Shown here one piece after another: positions 1-8,560 of a stretch of DNA of 64,000 nucleotides (positions are counted from its first letter, which is position 1; each line of letters opens with the position of its first letter). The position numbers and the translations under genes are program-made. The DNA comes from Chitinophaga varians (GTDB lineage Bacteria; Bacteroidota; Bacteroidia; Chitinophagales; Chitinophagaceae): NCBI RefSeq assembly GCF_012641275.1, contig NZ_JABAIA010000001.1:558001-622000 (forward strand), read 5' to 3'. The notes under the pieces were generated by a model, which did no database searches, was not told the origin of the DNA, and worked only from the letters and a program-made list of their open reading frames with translations.

Positions 1-1
1 A

Positions 2-457
2 AAAGAACTCACTTCCGACTATCTCTACAAATACGACCTGCTGCGCAACTATGTCATGGAACTCATCCACTACGGCCAGAAACTGCAGCCTGTCGCCGTG
101 CTAAACCCCTCGCACAATGCGGCGGCAAGAGTATCGTCACTATTTATGGAATTGCTGGAACGCCAGTTCCCGGTGGCTTCTCCGCAGCACAGAATAAGCC
201 TCCGCACGGCGAAAGATTACGCCGGGCAACTGGCGGTACATGTTAATCATCTCAACAAAGTATTAAAGGACCAAACCGGTAAAACCACCACGGAACTGAT
301 CAGCAACAGAATATTACAGGAAGCTAAAATACTGCTGAAACAAACCGACTGGAGCATCTCCGAGATCGCTTACAGCCTGGGCTTCGAAGAGCTGGCGCAT
401 TTCTCCAATTTCTTCCGGAAACAAACATCTGTGGCGCCCAACACTTTCAGAGGATAG
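2..457 (+). CDS. AraC-family transcriptional regulator, C-terminal part (cut by window edge)
   Basis: DNA-binding C-terminus of an AraC/XylS regulator. The frame is open from base 2, with 18 codons before the first ATG at 56, so the true start lies upstream of the window; 151 residues are visible. The last 100 or so residues carry the two helix-turn-helix units of the family: the first around DYAGQLAVHVNHLNKVLK, the second around SEIAYSLGFEELAHFSNFF, ending in the usual FFRKQTSVAPNTFR. The sensor domain is not visible, so the ligand cannot be inferred. Its stop codon abuts the stop of the minus-strand oxidoreductase (0 bp between them), so the two genes are strictly tail to tail. Confidence 0.9.
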   Translation, partial: KELTSDYLYKYDLLRNYVMELIHYGQKLQPVAVLNPSHNAAARVSSLFMELLERQFPVASPQHRISLRTAKDYAGQLAVHVNHLNKVLKDQTGKTTTELISNRILQEAKILLKQTDWSISEIAYSLGFEELAHFSNFFRKQTSVAPNTFRG

Positions 458-1564
458 TTACCCAAGATGGAGGTCCACTTTACGGCCTGTTTTCACCGCC
501 TGGTAAATAGCATCGATGATCTGCAGGTCTTTCAGTGCCTCTTCGCCATTGACCGGTACCACCGGCTGTTTGCCTTCCAGCAGGATGCCCGCCATCTCGT
601 CCATCTGTACTGTTTGATGTGTCTTATGCGGCTGTGTAAGCTCTCCCTTATGGGTACGTCCACGGATAGGACCATAACCGGTAGACGGTTGCAGTTCCGC
701 AAAACCTTTCTCTCCGTTTAAAAAGAACCGGTCCAGGTTGTTCATGTTGTAGGTCGACAGGCAGGAAGCCACCGTGCCGTCCGGAAATCCCAACTGAAAC
801 TGTATCGTTTCATCTACGCCTTCCTTAAATTTCACCGGGTCTGTTTTCGTTTCCTGTGCGGTCACCCATACGGGGTCTGCCCCTACCATATAACGGGCGC
901 CGTTGAGCGCATAAATACCGATGTCCATCAGGGAACCGCCGCCTGCCAGCGCTTTATTCAGCCGCCATTGCGTGGGGTCGCCTATACGAAAACCACATTG
1001 GCCCTGGAAGAACAGGATCTTCCCAAATTCGCCATTATTACGCATGCGGACAACCTCCAGCGTTTTGGGTTCAAAATGCATCCGGTAGCCTACCAGCAGC
1101 TGTACCCCGGCCTTTTTGCAGGCAGCGATCATCTCCCTGCCTTCTTTGGCATTAAGGGCCATCGGCTTTTCACAGATCACATGTTTACCGGCCGCTGCGG
1201 CACGTATCACATTGTTGTGATGCAAAGCGTTCGGCGTGGTCACATATACCACATCGATATCCGGGTTGTTTTTGATCTGGTCGAAAGTATCGTAGCTGTA
1301 GCAGTTCTTTTCGGGGATGCCATACTTGCTTTGCCAGTCCTTTATTTTAGCGGGCGTACCGCTCACTATACCGGTGAGCTTCGCTTTGGTGCAGGACTGC
1401 ATGGCTTCTGCCACACGGTTGGCGTAGCCACCCAGGCCCATCAGGGCGACTCTGAGCACCTGTCCCTCGCGGCGGGGCACGGCAGCCAGACTGGCAAGCG
1501 ATGATAGCGGGATGGCCATGGTGGCGGCTGCCACCTGTTGGAGGAAATTACGACGTGTATGCAT
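458..1564 (-). CDS. Gfo/Idh/MocA-family oxidoreductase, Tat-type leader
   Basis: Probable NAD(P)-dependent sugar or polyol dehydrogenase, 368 residues. The N-terminus has a twin-arginine-like signal (TRRNFLQQ, residues 3-10) and a hydrophobic stretch, so export to the periplasm is likely. A Rossmann dinucleotide site follows (VALMGLGGYANR, about residues 39-50) and the family's EKP motif is at about 132-134 (CEKPMALNAKEG); the C-terminal half fits the Gfo/Idh alpha/beta domain. It is the last gene of the minus-strand SusC/SusD-sulfatase locus, 102 bp after the sulfatase, with a hairpin in the gap. The substrate is unknown; by context it is a sugar released from the glycan handled by the locus. 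ATG start at 1564. Confidence 0.88.
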   Translation of the reverse strand: MHTRRNFLQQVAAATMAIPLSSLASLAAVPRREGQVLRVALMGLGGYANRVAEAMQSCTKAKLTGIVSGTPAKIKDWQSKYGIPEKNCYSYDTFDQIKNNPDIDVVYVTTPNALHHNNVIRAAAAGKHVICEKPMALNAKEGREMIAACKKAGVQLLVGYRMHFEPKTLEVVRMRNNGEFGKILFFQGQCGFRIGDPTQWRLNKALAGGGSLMDIGIYALNGARYMVGADPVWVTAQETKTDPVKFKEGVDETIQFQLGFPDGTVASCLSTYNMNNLDRFFLNGEKGFAELQPSTGYGPIRGRTHKGELTQPHKTHQTVQMDEMAGILLEGKQPVVPVNGEEALKDLQIIDAIYQAVKTGRKVDLHLG

Positions 1565-1615
1565 AAACGGGAATTTTAAACGTAGTTAATAGTACAAAAA
1601 AATACCCGTTCATGC

Positions 1616-1650
1616 AAACAGCCAGCCCACGAATGAGCTGGCTGTTTTTA
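1616..1650. terminator. Hairpin between sulfatase and oxidoreductase genes
   Basis: An 11-bp perfect stem (1616-1626 with 1637-1647) and a 10-nt loop. On the plus strand it runs into a T-tract; on the minus strand, the sense of the operon, the T-tract is short. It could act as a partial terminator or as a structure that sets the level of the last gene of the operon. Confidence 0.5.
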
Positions 1651-1666
1651 TTTGTTTAATGACTTT

Positions 1667-3094
1667 TTATTGTGCGATCAGCGGGAATACCGGACTTTCA
1701 ATATGCGCTTCTTTCATATACCCTTCTATTTTTTTGACGATACCAGGATGGGATGAAGCGATATTACGCTGTTCTGCCGGGTCTTTGTCGAGATCATATA
1801 ATTCCAGTGGCGCCTGCGCATTTTTTGACACCCCTTTTCGGAAACCTTTCCATTTGCCTATACGCACGGCCTGTGTTCCATTGTCTTCATGGAATTCCCA
1901 ATAAAGGTAAGTATGCTGCGCCTGTCTGCCTTTTCCGGTAAGCGTAGGCACCAGGGAAACACCATCGGTGTAGGGCGGCTTTGGTGCGCCTGCTATGTCT
2001 GTAAAGGTGGGCATCAGGTCCCAGAACGCGCCCATAAAGGTATTGCGACTGCCGGATTTCACTCTGCCCGGCCATTTGACGATGAAAGGCGTACGGATGC
2101 CCCCTTCGTACAGATCGCGCTTAAACCCGCGCAGACCGGCGGAACTATTGAAAAACACCGGATCGGCACCACCTTCGCGATGTGCGCCGTTGTCGCTGCT
2201 GAAGATAACGATGGTGTTCTGTGTAAGCCCCAGCTGGTCCAGTTTATCGAGTATCTGGCCTACGTATGCGTCGAGGCGGCTGACCATAGCAGCGTACGTG
2301 GCATGTGGCTTTTCGACGGAAGCGTAACCGGGCACCAGCGCGCCAGGACCGTAATCATTGCCCTGATGCGGCTTCTCGGGGAAAGCATTTTCATATTGTT
2401 TGTAATACTGATCGTCCGGCCCGGATAATTCCGCATGCGGCAGAATAGACGGCACAAACAGGAAAAAAGGCTTGCTGCGGTTGTTTTCAATAAAGGCCAG
2501 CGTTTGTTGCTGTATTAACTCCGGCGCATATACTTTTTTTTGTGTCAGGTCATTCCCTTCCAGGTCAATGCGGGTATTGTTGCTCCACAGATGCGTGGGA
2601 TAATAGCGGTGCGACTGGCGCTGACAGTTATATCCGTAAAACACGTCGAAGCCTTTTTTATCAGGCGCGCCGGAAGTGCCTACCATGCCCAGTCCCCACT
2701 TACCGAAGGCACCGGTCACATAACCTGCCCGTTGCAGCATGCTGGCATAACTCTGCACGGTATCTGCCAGCGGCTCCTGGCCTTCAGGCTTTATCTCCTT
2801 GTTGCCGCGCACGTACGTATGACCGGTATGCTGCCCCGTCAGCAGAGAAGAGCGGGAAGGCGCGCACACAGAAGTACCGGCATAGAAACGGGTGAACATC
2901 ATTCCCTGCCGGGCCAGCCTGTCGATATTGGGCGTTTTGATTTTCTGCTGGCCATATACGCCGAGATCGCCATATCCCAGGTCATCAGCAAGGATAAACA
3001 CAATGTTCGGGCGCTGCTGCGCCTGCATAGACATCCCCGTCAGCAATAAGGCTGACAAAAGCGGAAGAAGCATTTTTTTCATCATCACGTTCAT
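1667..3094 (-). CDS. Family S1 sulfatase (arylsulfatase-like), exported
   Basis: Sulfatase of 475 residues that should remove sulfate esters from a glycan. A signal peptide (residues 1-25, ending MQAQ) is followed by the metal site PNIVFILADDLGYGDLG (about 29-45) and by the active-site motif C77-A-P-S-R81, whose Cys would be converted to formylglycine by a separate maturase. The C-terminal region has the usual SSDNGAHREGG and lysine/histidine elements. It sits 10 bp after the SusD-like gene and belongs to the same minus-strand operon, so the imported glycan is probably sulfated (a host mucin-type or algal polymer); that substrate is inference. The ATG at 3094 is used; a second ATG at 3082 is equally possible. 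Confidence 0.93.
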   Translation of the reverse strand: MNVMMKKMLLPLLSALLLTGMSMQAQQRPNIVFILADDLGYGDLGVYGQQKIKTPNIDRLARQGMMFTRFYAGTSVCAPSRSSLLTGQHTGHTYVRGNKEIKPEGQEPLADTVQSYASMLQRAGYVTGAFGKWGLGMVGTSGAPDKKGFDVFYGYNCQRQSHRYYPTHLWSNNTRIDLEGNDLTQKKVYAPELIQQQTLAFIENNRSKPFFLFVPSILPHAELSGPDDQYYKQYENAFPEKPHQGNDYGPGALVPGYASVEKPHATYAAMVSRLDAYVGQILDKLDQLGLTQNTIVIFSSDNGAHREGGADPVFFNSSAGLRGFKRDLYEGGIRTPFIVKWPGRVKSGSRNTFMGAFWDLMPTFTDIAGAPKPPYTDGVSLVPTLTGKGRQAQHTYLYWEFHEDNGTQAVRIGKWKGFRKGVSKNAQAPLELYDLDKDPAEQRNIASSHPGIVKKIEGYMKEAHIESPVFPLIAQ

Positions 3095-3104
3095 TTTTTA
3101 TGGG

Positions 3105-4883
3105 TTATTTCCATCCCGGGTTCTGCGCCAGCGCGGGATTCAGCACCGTTTGATTAGATGGGACCGGATAAAGATAATAATAGTCGGGAAAAGGTGCGGG
3201 CGGCACTTTCTCGTAGGCGATATATCCTTCGGTAGCGCCATTCTGAACAGGAATGGGCGCGGTGGCGGATACATCGGCGCCTTTTTTAATCCAGCGCCCC
3301 AGCTTCTGTTGCACGGCATAATCCATTTTCTTCCAGCGGCGCAAGTCATCGAAGCGGAACGATTCTCCCATCAGTTCAATAGCGCGCTCGCGACGGATCT
3401 CCCATAGTACAGGCGTCACCGTTAGATCGCGGGTAGGATCATCGGGAATGGCCGCCAGCTGCAACGGCGCCACGCCGCCACGCGCACGCAGCTTGTTGAT
3501 GGTTTGTTCCGCGATGCCCTGGTCAAACTCGCCCAGCTCGTATTTGGCTTCGGCATAGTTGATCAGCACTTCCCCCATACGAAAGATGGGCGCATCGTTC
3601 ACATCGAGGTTCTGCACCATCTGGATTTTGTTGCTGAATTTATAAAAACGGTAACCGGTATACGTAACGTTAAAAGGCTGTCCCTGGTTGTCGTCTACAA
3701 AATGCGGTTCCTGCCGCACCACCAGCCCCTGCCAGTTGAGCGTGGGCAATGTTTTGTTTTTAGGTCCGGAGATAGCGGCCATCACCGGAAAGTACTCCTG
3801 GTCCGCAGGATTGGCGGTCGGCTGCCAGTTCATACTGGGATGGTTTACCAGCACTTTAAACGGCGGCGGCACGGTGAAGTATAAACGTTTATCACGGTTA
3901 CGGAATTCGGTGTAAGGTGATTTATCACCGGCAAACAAAGGACTGCTCCAGCGTGTCTGTCCATCGGTCATCAGGTACATGTCCACAGCTTTTTTGGTAA
4001 GGTCCCAGCGGCCGGCAGAATTGCGCCCCAGCGATGCCAGTGAATGATACACCTGCGTTTGATCGTACTGTTTATACAACAGTATGCCCGGCACGCCGGC
4101 CAGTGACTCACTGTTAAAATCCAGGTCGTAGTTAGGATTCAGCAAGGGAAAATCTTTCACCAGTTTGGCGGCGGCGTCTGCGCTGGCCCTCAAATAGGGC
4201 AGCGGGTCGCCCAGCTGGTGGTACTTACGCCATGTGCCTTCTGTGAGCCCGAAGCGGGAAATCAGCGCCCGCACCACGTTTACGTTGATGGTATTGGGAC
4301 CGTCGCCGGCAGGTTTGATATGCGCTTCTGCCCACAACAGCTGGTCGAGTATTTTCTGCGTCACTTCGGCACGTGGTGTACGTTTGCCATAGAGCAGGTC
4401 TGCGTCGCTATCAGACAGGGCTTTGTCCACCCACTGCACATCGCCGTATTTATTCACGAGGTTAGCATAGCTATAGGCCCGGAAAAAATACCCCACGCTG
4501 CGCCAGTGGTCTTTATCCGATGCTGAAATCGGTGACTGGTCCAGGTTGTCCAGCATGATGTTCACCGCCCGTATCCTGGCATAAGGGTCTTTGTAATCGT
4601 CAGAGGCAGAGGGGATCGTCACACGCTGCCATATCCAGTTGGATTCCCCGTTGGGATTGGCATTCAGGAACAGGTCCGCATCGTACTCCTTGTTCACGCT
4701 TGCGGGCGCATAGCCGGGAAACACTTCGTAAAACTGCCAGGCGTAGGCCTTGATATTATCGTATTGTGTAAACGTTGTTTTTTCGGTAAGCTGGTCTTTG
4801 GGTTGCAGGTCCAGCCGGCCCTGACAGCTGTGCAGCAACAAGGCTGCGGCAGCAATGGAAACAATATGTTGAATACGGTTCAT
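3105..4883 (-). CDS. SusD/RagB-family glycan-binding lipoprotein (locus 1)
   Basis: Surface lipoprotein of 592 residues that works as the lid and glycan-binding partner of the SusC channel encoded just upstream. The N-terminus carries a lipoprotein signal with Cys at about 20 (AAALLLHSCQGR), followed by LDLQPKDQLTE and the TPR-rich helical SusD core. The C-terminal RagB/SusD signature is clear: IRRERAIELMGESFRFDDL, then KMDY and the terminal YYYLYPVPSNQ segment. The gene follows susC by 18 bp and precedes the sulfatase by 10 bp, so the three are surely co-transcribed. The bound glycan cannot be read from the sequence. Confidence 0.95.
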   Translation of the reverse strand: MNRIQHIVSIAAAALLLHSCQGRLDLQPKDQLTEKTTFTQYDNIKAYAWQFYEVFPGYAPASVNKEYDADLFLNANPNGESNWIWQRVTIPSASDDYKDPYARIRAVNIMLDNLDQSPISASDKDHWRSVGYFFRAYSYANLVNKYGDVQWVDKALSDSDADLLYGKRTPRAEVTQKILDQLLWAEAHIKPAGDGPNTINVNVVRALISRFGLTEGTWRKYHQLGDPLPYLRASADAAAKLVKDFPLLNPNYDLDFNSESLAGVPGILLYKQYDQTQVYHSLASLGRNSAGRWDLTKKAVDMYLMTDGQTRWSSPLFAGDKSPYTEFRNRDKRLYFTVPPPFKVLVNHPSMNWQPTANPADQEYFPVMAAISGPKNKTLPTLNWQGLVVRQEPHFVDDNQGQPFNVTYTGYRFYKFSNKIQMVQNLDVNDAPIFRMGEVLINYAEAKYELGEFDQGIAEQTINKLRARGGVAPLQLAAIPDDPTRDLTVTPVLWEIRRERAIELMGESFRFDDLRRWKKMDYAVQQKLGRWIKKGADVSATAPIPVQNGATEGYIAYEKVPPAPFPDYYYLYPVPSNQTVLNPALAQNPGWK

Positions 4884-4901
4884 ACTGATTGGTTTTGCTG
4901 G

Positions 4902-7900
4902 TTAGAAATTAACATTAAGACCGAAGCTGTATTTCTTCAGGAATGGATAGATACCGCCGTCGCTGACGATATTGGCGTCTGCCTCCATGCCATCGGGCAG
5001 ATGATCGAACGTGAAAAGGTTTTCACCGCTCACGAATACACGAATATTATCGATGAAAATACGTTTCAGCAGTGGCTTCGGCACGGTATATCCCAGCGTG
5101 ATGTTTTTTACCCGCAGGTAAGCGCCGTTGGATAAATATTTGGTCTGCACAAAACGGCTCTTGTCGGCGTTACCGGCGCCATCGGGATATCCGCGTGGAT
5201 AAAAACCGTTCGGATTGGCAGGCGTCCAGTAGTCGAGGTTATGTTTGTACATGGTGCCAAACTGGTTGAGATAAGGCCAGTACAGCTGGTTACTCAGCCA
5301 CAGGTCTCTTTTACCAACGCCTTGCAGGAAGAAGGACAAGTCGAAATTATTCCAGGAAGCATTGCCGAAAACACCAAACTGGAAGCGGCGTTGCGTGTTA
5401 CCGATCACTTTACGGTCGCCGGGGTCTGACAGGGTATTGTTGCCGGTGAAGATCTGTCCGTCGCCGTTCAGGTCTTCATAACGGATATCCCCGGGGTTCT
5501 GCGGCACGCCGCGGTATCCGGGCACGCCGGGCAACAGTGTGCCTTTTTGCAGGTTGGCGTCCAGCGATCCTTTCTGGAAATCATCGACGGTATAAAATCC
5601 GTGGGTCACAAAGCCCCATATTTCTCCTATTTCTTCCCCGGTGTAATAGTTGTCCAGCTGGCCGCTGCCGTTGATGGTCAACAGGCCGGCAGGATTGTTA
5701 TACCGCGTGATGAAGGCACGGCTGTCTGACAGATTGAAGCCGATGGAATAACTCACAGACCGTATCTTATCTTTCCAGGACATTTGCAGTTCCCATCCTT
5801 TGGATTGCAGGTCTGCCACGTTCTGCAATGGTGCGGGCGCGCCCAGGATAGCGGGCAGTTCGGCGCCCGGCGCCAGCATGTTGAGGGTGCTGCGGCGGAA
5901 CCAGTCGAACGAGGCATTCAGCCGGTCGCGGAACAAACTGATGTCTGTACCGAAATCGAGCGTACGCACCGTTTCCCAGGTGAAGTCGGAACTTACGAGT
6001 GCAGGCATGCCCAGGGACACGTAACGGATGTTGGTCGCAGGGTCTGTCCACGAAGCGTTGTACGGCTCCATACCAGGAATATAGGGGTAATAGTTAGGCA
6101 CCCTGTTATTGTTTTTGTCTCTTCTAAACACCACCTGGTTGCCTATTTCGCCGAAAGAACCACGCAGCTTCCATTGTGACAGCACAGGGCTCAGCGGTTT
6201 CATAAAAGCTTCTTCGCTGACATTCCAGCCGGCAGACACTGAAGGGAAGAAACCAAAACGATGTCCCGGCGCAAAGCGGCTGGAGCCATCGAAACGGCCG
6301 TTTACTTCCAGCAGGTACTTATTTTTATAGTCGTAGTTGATGCGGCCGAAGTAACCGGAAATAGCGTATTCACCGAAGCCGTCACCGCCTGCGATGGTAC
6401 CGGTGGAAGTGGACAGGGAAGGCACCTGTGGGCTCAGGATGTCCAGCCTGTTGATGTTGAAATTTTCCTGCTTGCTGATTTCCTGATTGGTGCCCACCAG
6501 CAGCGTGGCGTGATGTTGCCCCAGCGCTTTGGTATAGCTGGCGTAGAGGTTCACCGCCTGATATACCGTCTGATCGTTAGCACGGGTGTAACGGGTATTG
6601 TTGTTCAGGAACTGGCGGTCATAAGTGGCCGCGTTGATGTATTCATTTTTGCCCTGTATCTTCCGGTCGTCCTGGTTTCTTTTGTCGTACGTATATTCTC
6701 CGGTGATCTTTAAGCCGTTGAGCGGATTATATTCCAATTTACCGAACAGGCGCAGATCGTCGCCAAACGTGGTATTGACGGGCTCTGTTTTCACCACGTT
6801 ATTGGGGGTATTGTAGGGCAGCACATCCCCGTTGGGCGCAGTGCCATAACCCGTAGGTATATACGAACTATAGGTGATCGCATTATAGAAGAGGCTGCCG
6901 AAATCCGCCGGCGTAGTGCGGTTGCTGTTTTTATAGAAGAGGTTTACGCTGGCGTTGAGGTTTTTGGTCAGTTCCGTACCGAGAAAAGCGTTGAAATTAT
7001 AACGGGTGTATTTGTCTTTGTTGGTAACGAGGATACCGTCTTCACCGGTATATCCGCCGGACACCCGGAACGTTGTTTTTTCAGAACCACCGCCGAAGGA
7101 GAAGTTGTGCATCTGCTCAAAGCCACGGGTGAACAGCTCTCCGTAGAGGTCTGTTTCGGCCAGCGGATACTTCAGCCCGTTTACCGTCGTATAGCCGTCA
7201 GGGTAAGAGGACGGGTTTTGCTGATATTCTTCCAGCAGTTTCAGCCAGGTGTTTACATTCTGGCCTGTCCAGTAGGAGTTGGTGCCGAAATCTTTCAGGG
7301 CACGTACCAGTTCCAGCGGCGAGGCTTTCTTAGGCAGTGTGGTAGGTGAGCTGAAAGTGAAGTTATTGGAATAGCTGAAGCGTACGGGCTGGTTTTTCTT
7401 TCCTTTTTTCGTCGTGACCAGTATCACGCCAAAAGCAGCGCGTGCGCCGTAGATAGAGGCAGCTGCCGCGTCTTTGAGCACTGTTATGTTGTCAATGTCT
7501 TTCGGGTTTACATCGTCGATGTCCATCGGTACATTGTCTACCAGTACCAGCGGTTCACCGCCATTGATAGAAGTATAACCGCGGATATTGATAGCAGTGG
7601 ACGTACCGGGCTGCCCGGAACCATAGGTGATCTGTAGCCCGGGAACAGCGCCCTGCAAGGCTTGTGAGGCGGAGCTAACGGGTCTGTCGCCCAGTACTTC
7701 GTCCATTTTTACCGAGCTCACAGCACCGGTGAGGTTGGCTTTTTTCTGAGAGCCGTAACCTACCACCACCACTTCATTCATGGCAGAAAGGTCCTCCAGC
7801 AGCACGATGCTCATATTGCCCGTGGCTTTGACTTCCTGCTGCGCATAACCGATAAAGCGGACAATCAGTACAGACGACGCACCTTGTACATTCAGGGAAA

Positions 7901-8423
7901 ACGCGCCCTGTCCATCAGTGACAGTACCGTTGGCAGTTCCTTTTTCCAGGATGCTGACACCAGGCAGCGGCTCTCCTTTGTCGTTGGTCACCTTGCCTTT
8001 GACCGGCATTTTTACGACGACCGGCATGGTAACAGGGTTAGGTGTTTTGTTGCCAATCAGGATGATTTTCCCGTCCACCCGGTATGACAGGGGTTGATGA
8101 TACAGTACGGTGGCCATCACTTCATCGATGGAAGCGTCTTTGACCCGTATACTGACCGGAGTGGCTTTCTCCAGTATTTCCGTGCTGAACAGCACTTGAT
8201 AGCCTGTCTGCCGCCGGATTTCGGCGAACACTGTTTTAAGGGAGGCTTTCTCCAGTTGCAGCGTTACCTGCTGCGAAAATGCAGCAGCAGACACTTGCAG
8301 GAAAGCGACCGTCATCAACAGAAACGTCAGCTTCATAACATTTAAAAATTTTGTTAGGTACTGGTGACGGGGGTTCCTGGTGGTGGGACAAAACACCCCC
8401 TTGTATGGATTTCTGAAATTCAT
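4902..8423 (-). CDS. SusC/RagA-family TonB-dependent transporter with STN domain (locus 1)
   Basis: Outer-membrane import channel of 1173 residues. Domains in order: signal peptide within residues 29-50 after a 28-residue extension, an STN (secretin/TonB short N-terminal) domain at about 52-124, a carboxypeptidase-regulatory-like beta-sandwich at about 141-208, the plug domain from about 215 (NEVVVVGYGSQKKANLTGAV) and a beta-barrel ending in an aromatic residue (GLNVNF). The STN domain marks it as a transducer: ligand binding is passed to the FecR anti-sigma factor encoded just upstream, which releases the ECF sigma factor. The start region overlaps a plus-strand promoter-like sequence, described separately. 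The ATG at 8423 fits the downstream hydrophobic leader; an internal Met at about residue 30 directly before the signal core is an alternative. Confidence 0.96.
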   Translation of the reverse strand: MNFRNPYKGVFCPTTRNPRHQYLTKFLNVMKLTFLLMTVAFLQVSAAAFSQQVTLQLEKASLKTVFAEIRRQTGYQVLFSTEILEKATPVSIRVKDASIDEVMATVLYHQPLSYRVDGKIILIGNKTPNPVTMPVVVKMPVKGKVTNDKGEPLPGVSILEKGTANGTVTDGQGAFSLNVQGASSVLIVRFIGYAQQEVKATGNMSIVLLEDLSAMNEVVVVGYGSQKKANLTGAVSSVKMDEVLGDRPVSSASQALQGAVPGLQITYGSGQPGTSTAINIRGYTSINGGEPLVLVDNVPMDIDDVNPKDIDNITVLKDAAAASIYGARAAFGVILVTTKKGKKNQPVRFSYSNNFTFSSPTTLPKKASPLELVRALKDFGTNSYWTGQNVNTWLKLLEEYQQNPSSYPDGYTTVNGLKYPLAETDLYGELFTRGFEQMHNFSFGGGSEKTTFRVSGGYTGEDGILVTNKDKYTRYNFNAFLGTELTKNLNASVNLFYKNSNRTTPADFGSLFYNAITYSSYIPTGYGTAPNGDVLPYNTPNNVVKTEPVNTTFGDDLRLFGKLEYNPLNGLKITGEYTYDKRNQDDRKIQGKNEYINAATYDRQFLNNNTRYTRANDQTVYQAVNLYASYTKALGQHHATLLVGTNQEISKQENFNINRLDILSPQVPSLSTSTGTIAGGDGFGEYAISGYFGRINYDYKNKYLLEVNGRFDGSSRFAPGHRFGFFPSVSAGWNVSEEAFMKPLSPVLSQWKLRGSFGEIGNQVVFRRDKNNNRVPNYYPYIPGMEPYNASWTDPATNIRYVSLGMPALVSSDFTWETVRTLDFGTDISLFRDRLNASFDWFRRSTLNMLAPGAELPAILGAPAPLQNVADLQSKGWELQMSWKDKIRSVSYSIGFNLSDSRAFITRYNNPAGLLTINGSGQLDNYYTGEEIGEIWGFVTHGFYTVDDFQKGSLDANLQKGTLLPGVPGYRGVPQNPGDIRYEDLNGDGQIFTGNNTLSDPGDRKVIGNTQRRFQFGVFGNASWNNFDLSFFLQGVGKRDLWLSNQLYWPYLNQFGTMYKHNLDYWTPANPNGFYPRGYPDGAGNADKSRFVQTKYLSNGAYLRVKNITLGYTVPKPLLKRIFIDNIRVFVSGENLFTFDHLPDGMEADANIVSDGGIYPFLKKYSFGLNVNF

Positions 8424-8430
8424 ACATTTG
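8401..8430 (+). promoter_or_regulatory. Plus-strand promoter-like sequence at the susC start codon (locus 1)
   Basis: TTG at 8401-8403, a 19-nt spacer and TACATTTG at 8423-8430 match the Bacteroidota vegetative promoter pattern (-33 TTG or TTTG, 19-21 nt, -7 TAnnTTTG) on the strand opposite to susC. The -7 box overlaps the susC ATG. Part of the match could come from an A-rich translation start region read backwards. Confidence 0.5.
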
Positions 8431-8434
8431 CTTG

Positions 8435-8527
8435 GTTAGGTGAAAGAATAGTTTACTGAATAAGCGTTTGGTAACTGTTTTACCTTATCTCCGACCGGTC
8501 ATGTTGGCGCATGGCCGGTCTTTTTTT
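8435..8527 (+). ncRNA. Candidate cis-antisense small RNA to the susC leader (locus 1)
   Basis: About 90 nt on the plus strand, from just after the promoter-like sequence at 8401-8430 to the hairpin at 8493-8520 and its seven T residues. It would be antisense to the 5' leader of the susC mRNA. Repressing cis-antisense RNAs in this position are known for sigma/anti-sigma-controlled PULs of Bacteroides (DonS of the don locus). That this DNA is transcribed is inference. Confidence 0.4.
8493..8527 (+). terminator. Plus-strand intrinsic terminator between fecR and susC (locus 1)
   Basis: An 11-bp stem with one G-U pair (8493-8503 with 8510-8520), a 6-nt loop, then TTTTTTT at 8521-8527. The T-tract is on the plus strand, although both flanking genes are on the minus strand; in the fecR-susC sense the hairpin is preceded by seven A residues and followed by no T-tract. 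So it fits an antisense transcript better than fecR mRNA. Confidence 0.65.
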
Positions 8528-8560
8528 GGTTGACGATTTTTTTCCTCCTTGTTTTACTGT

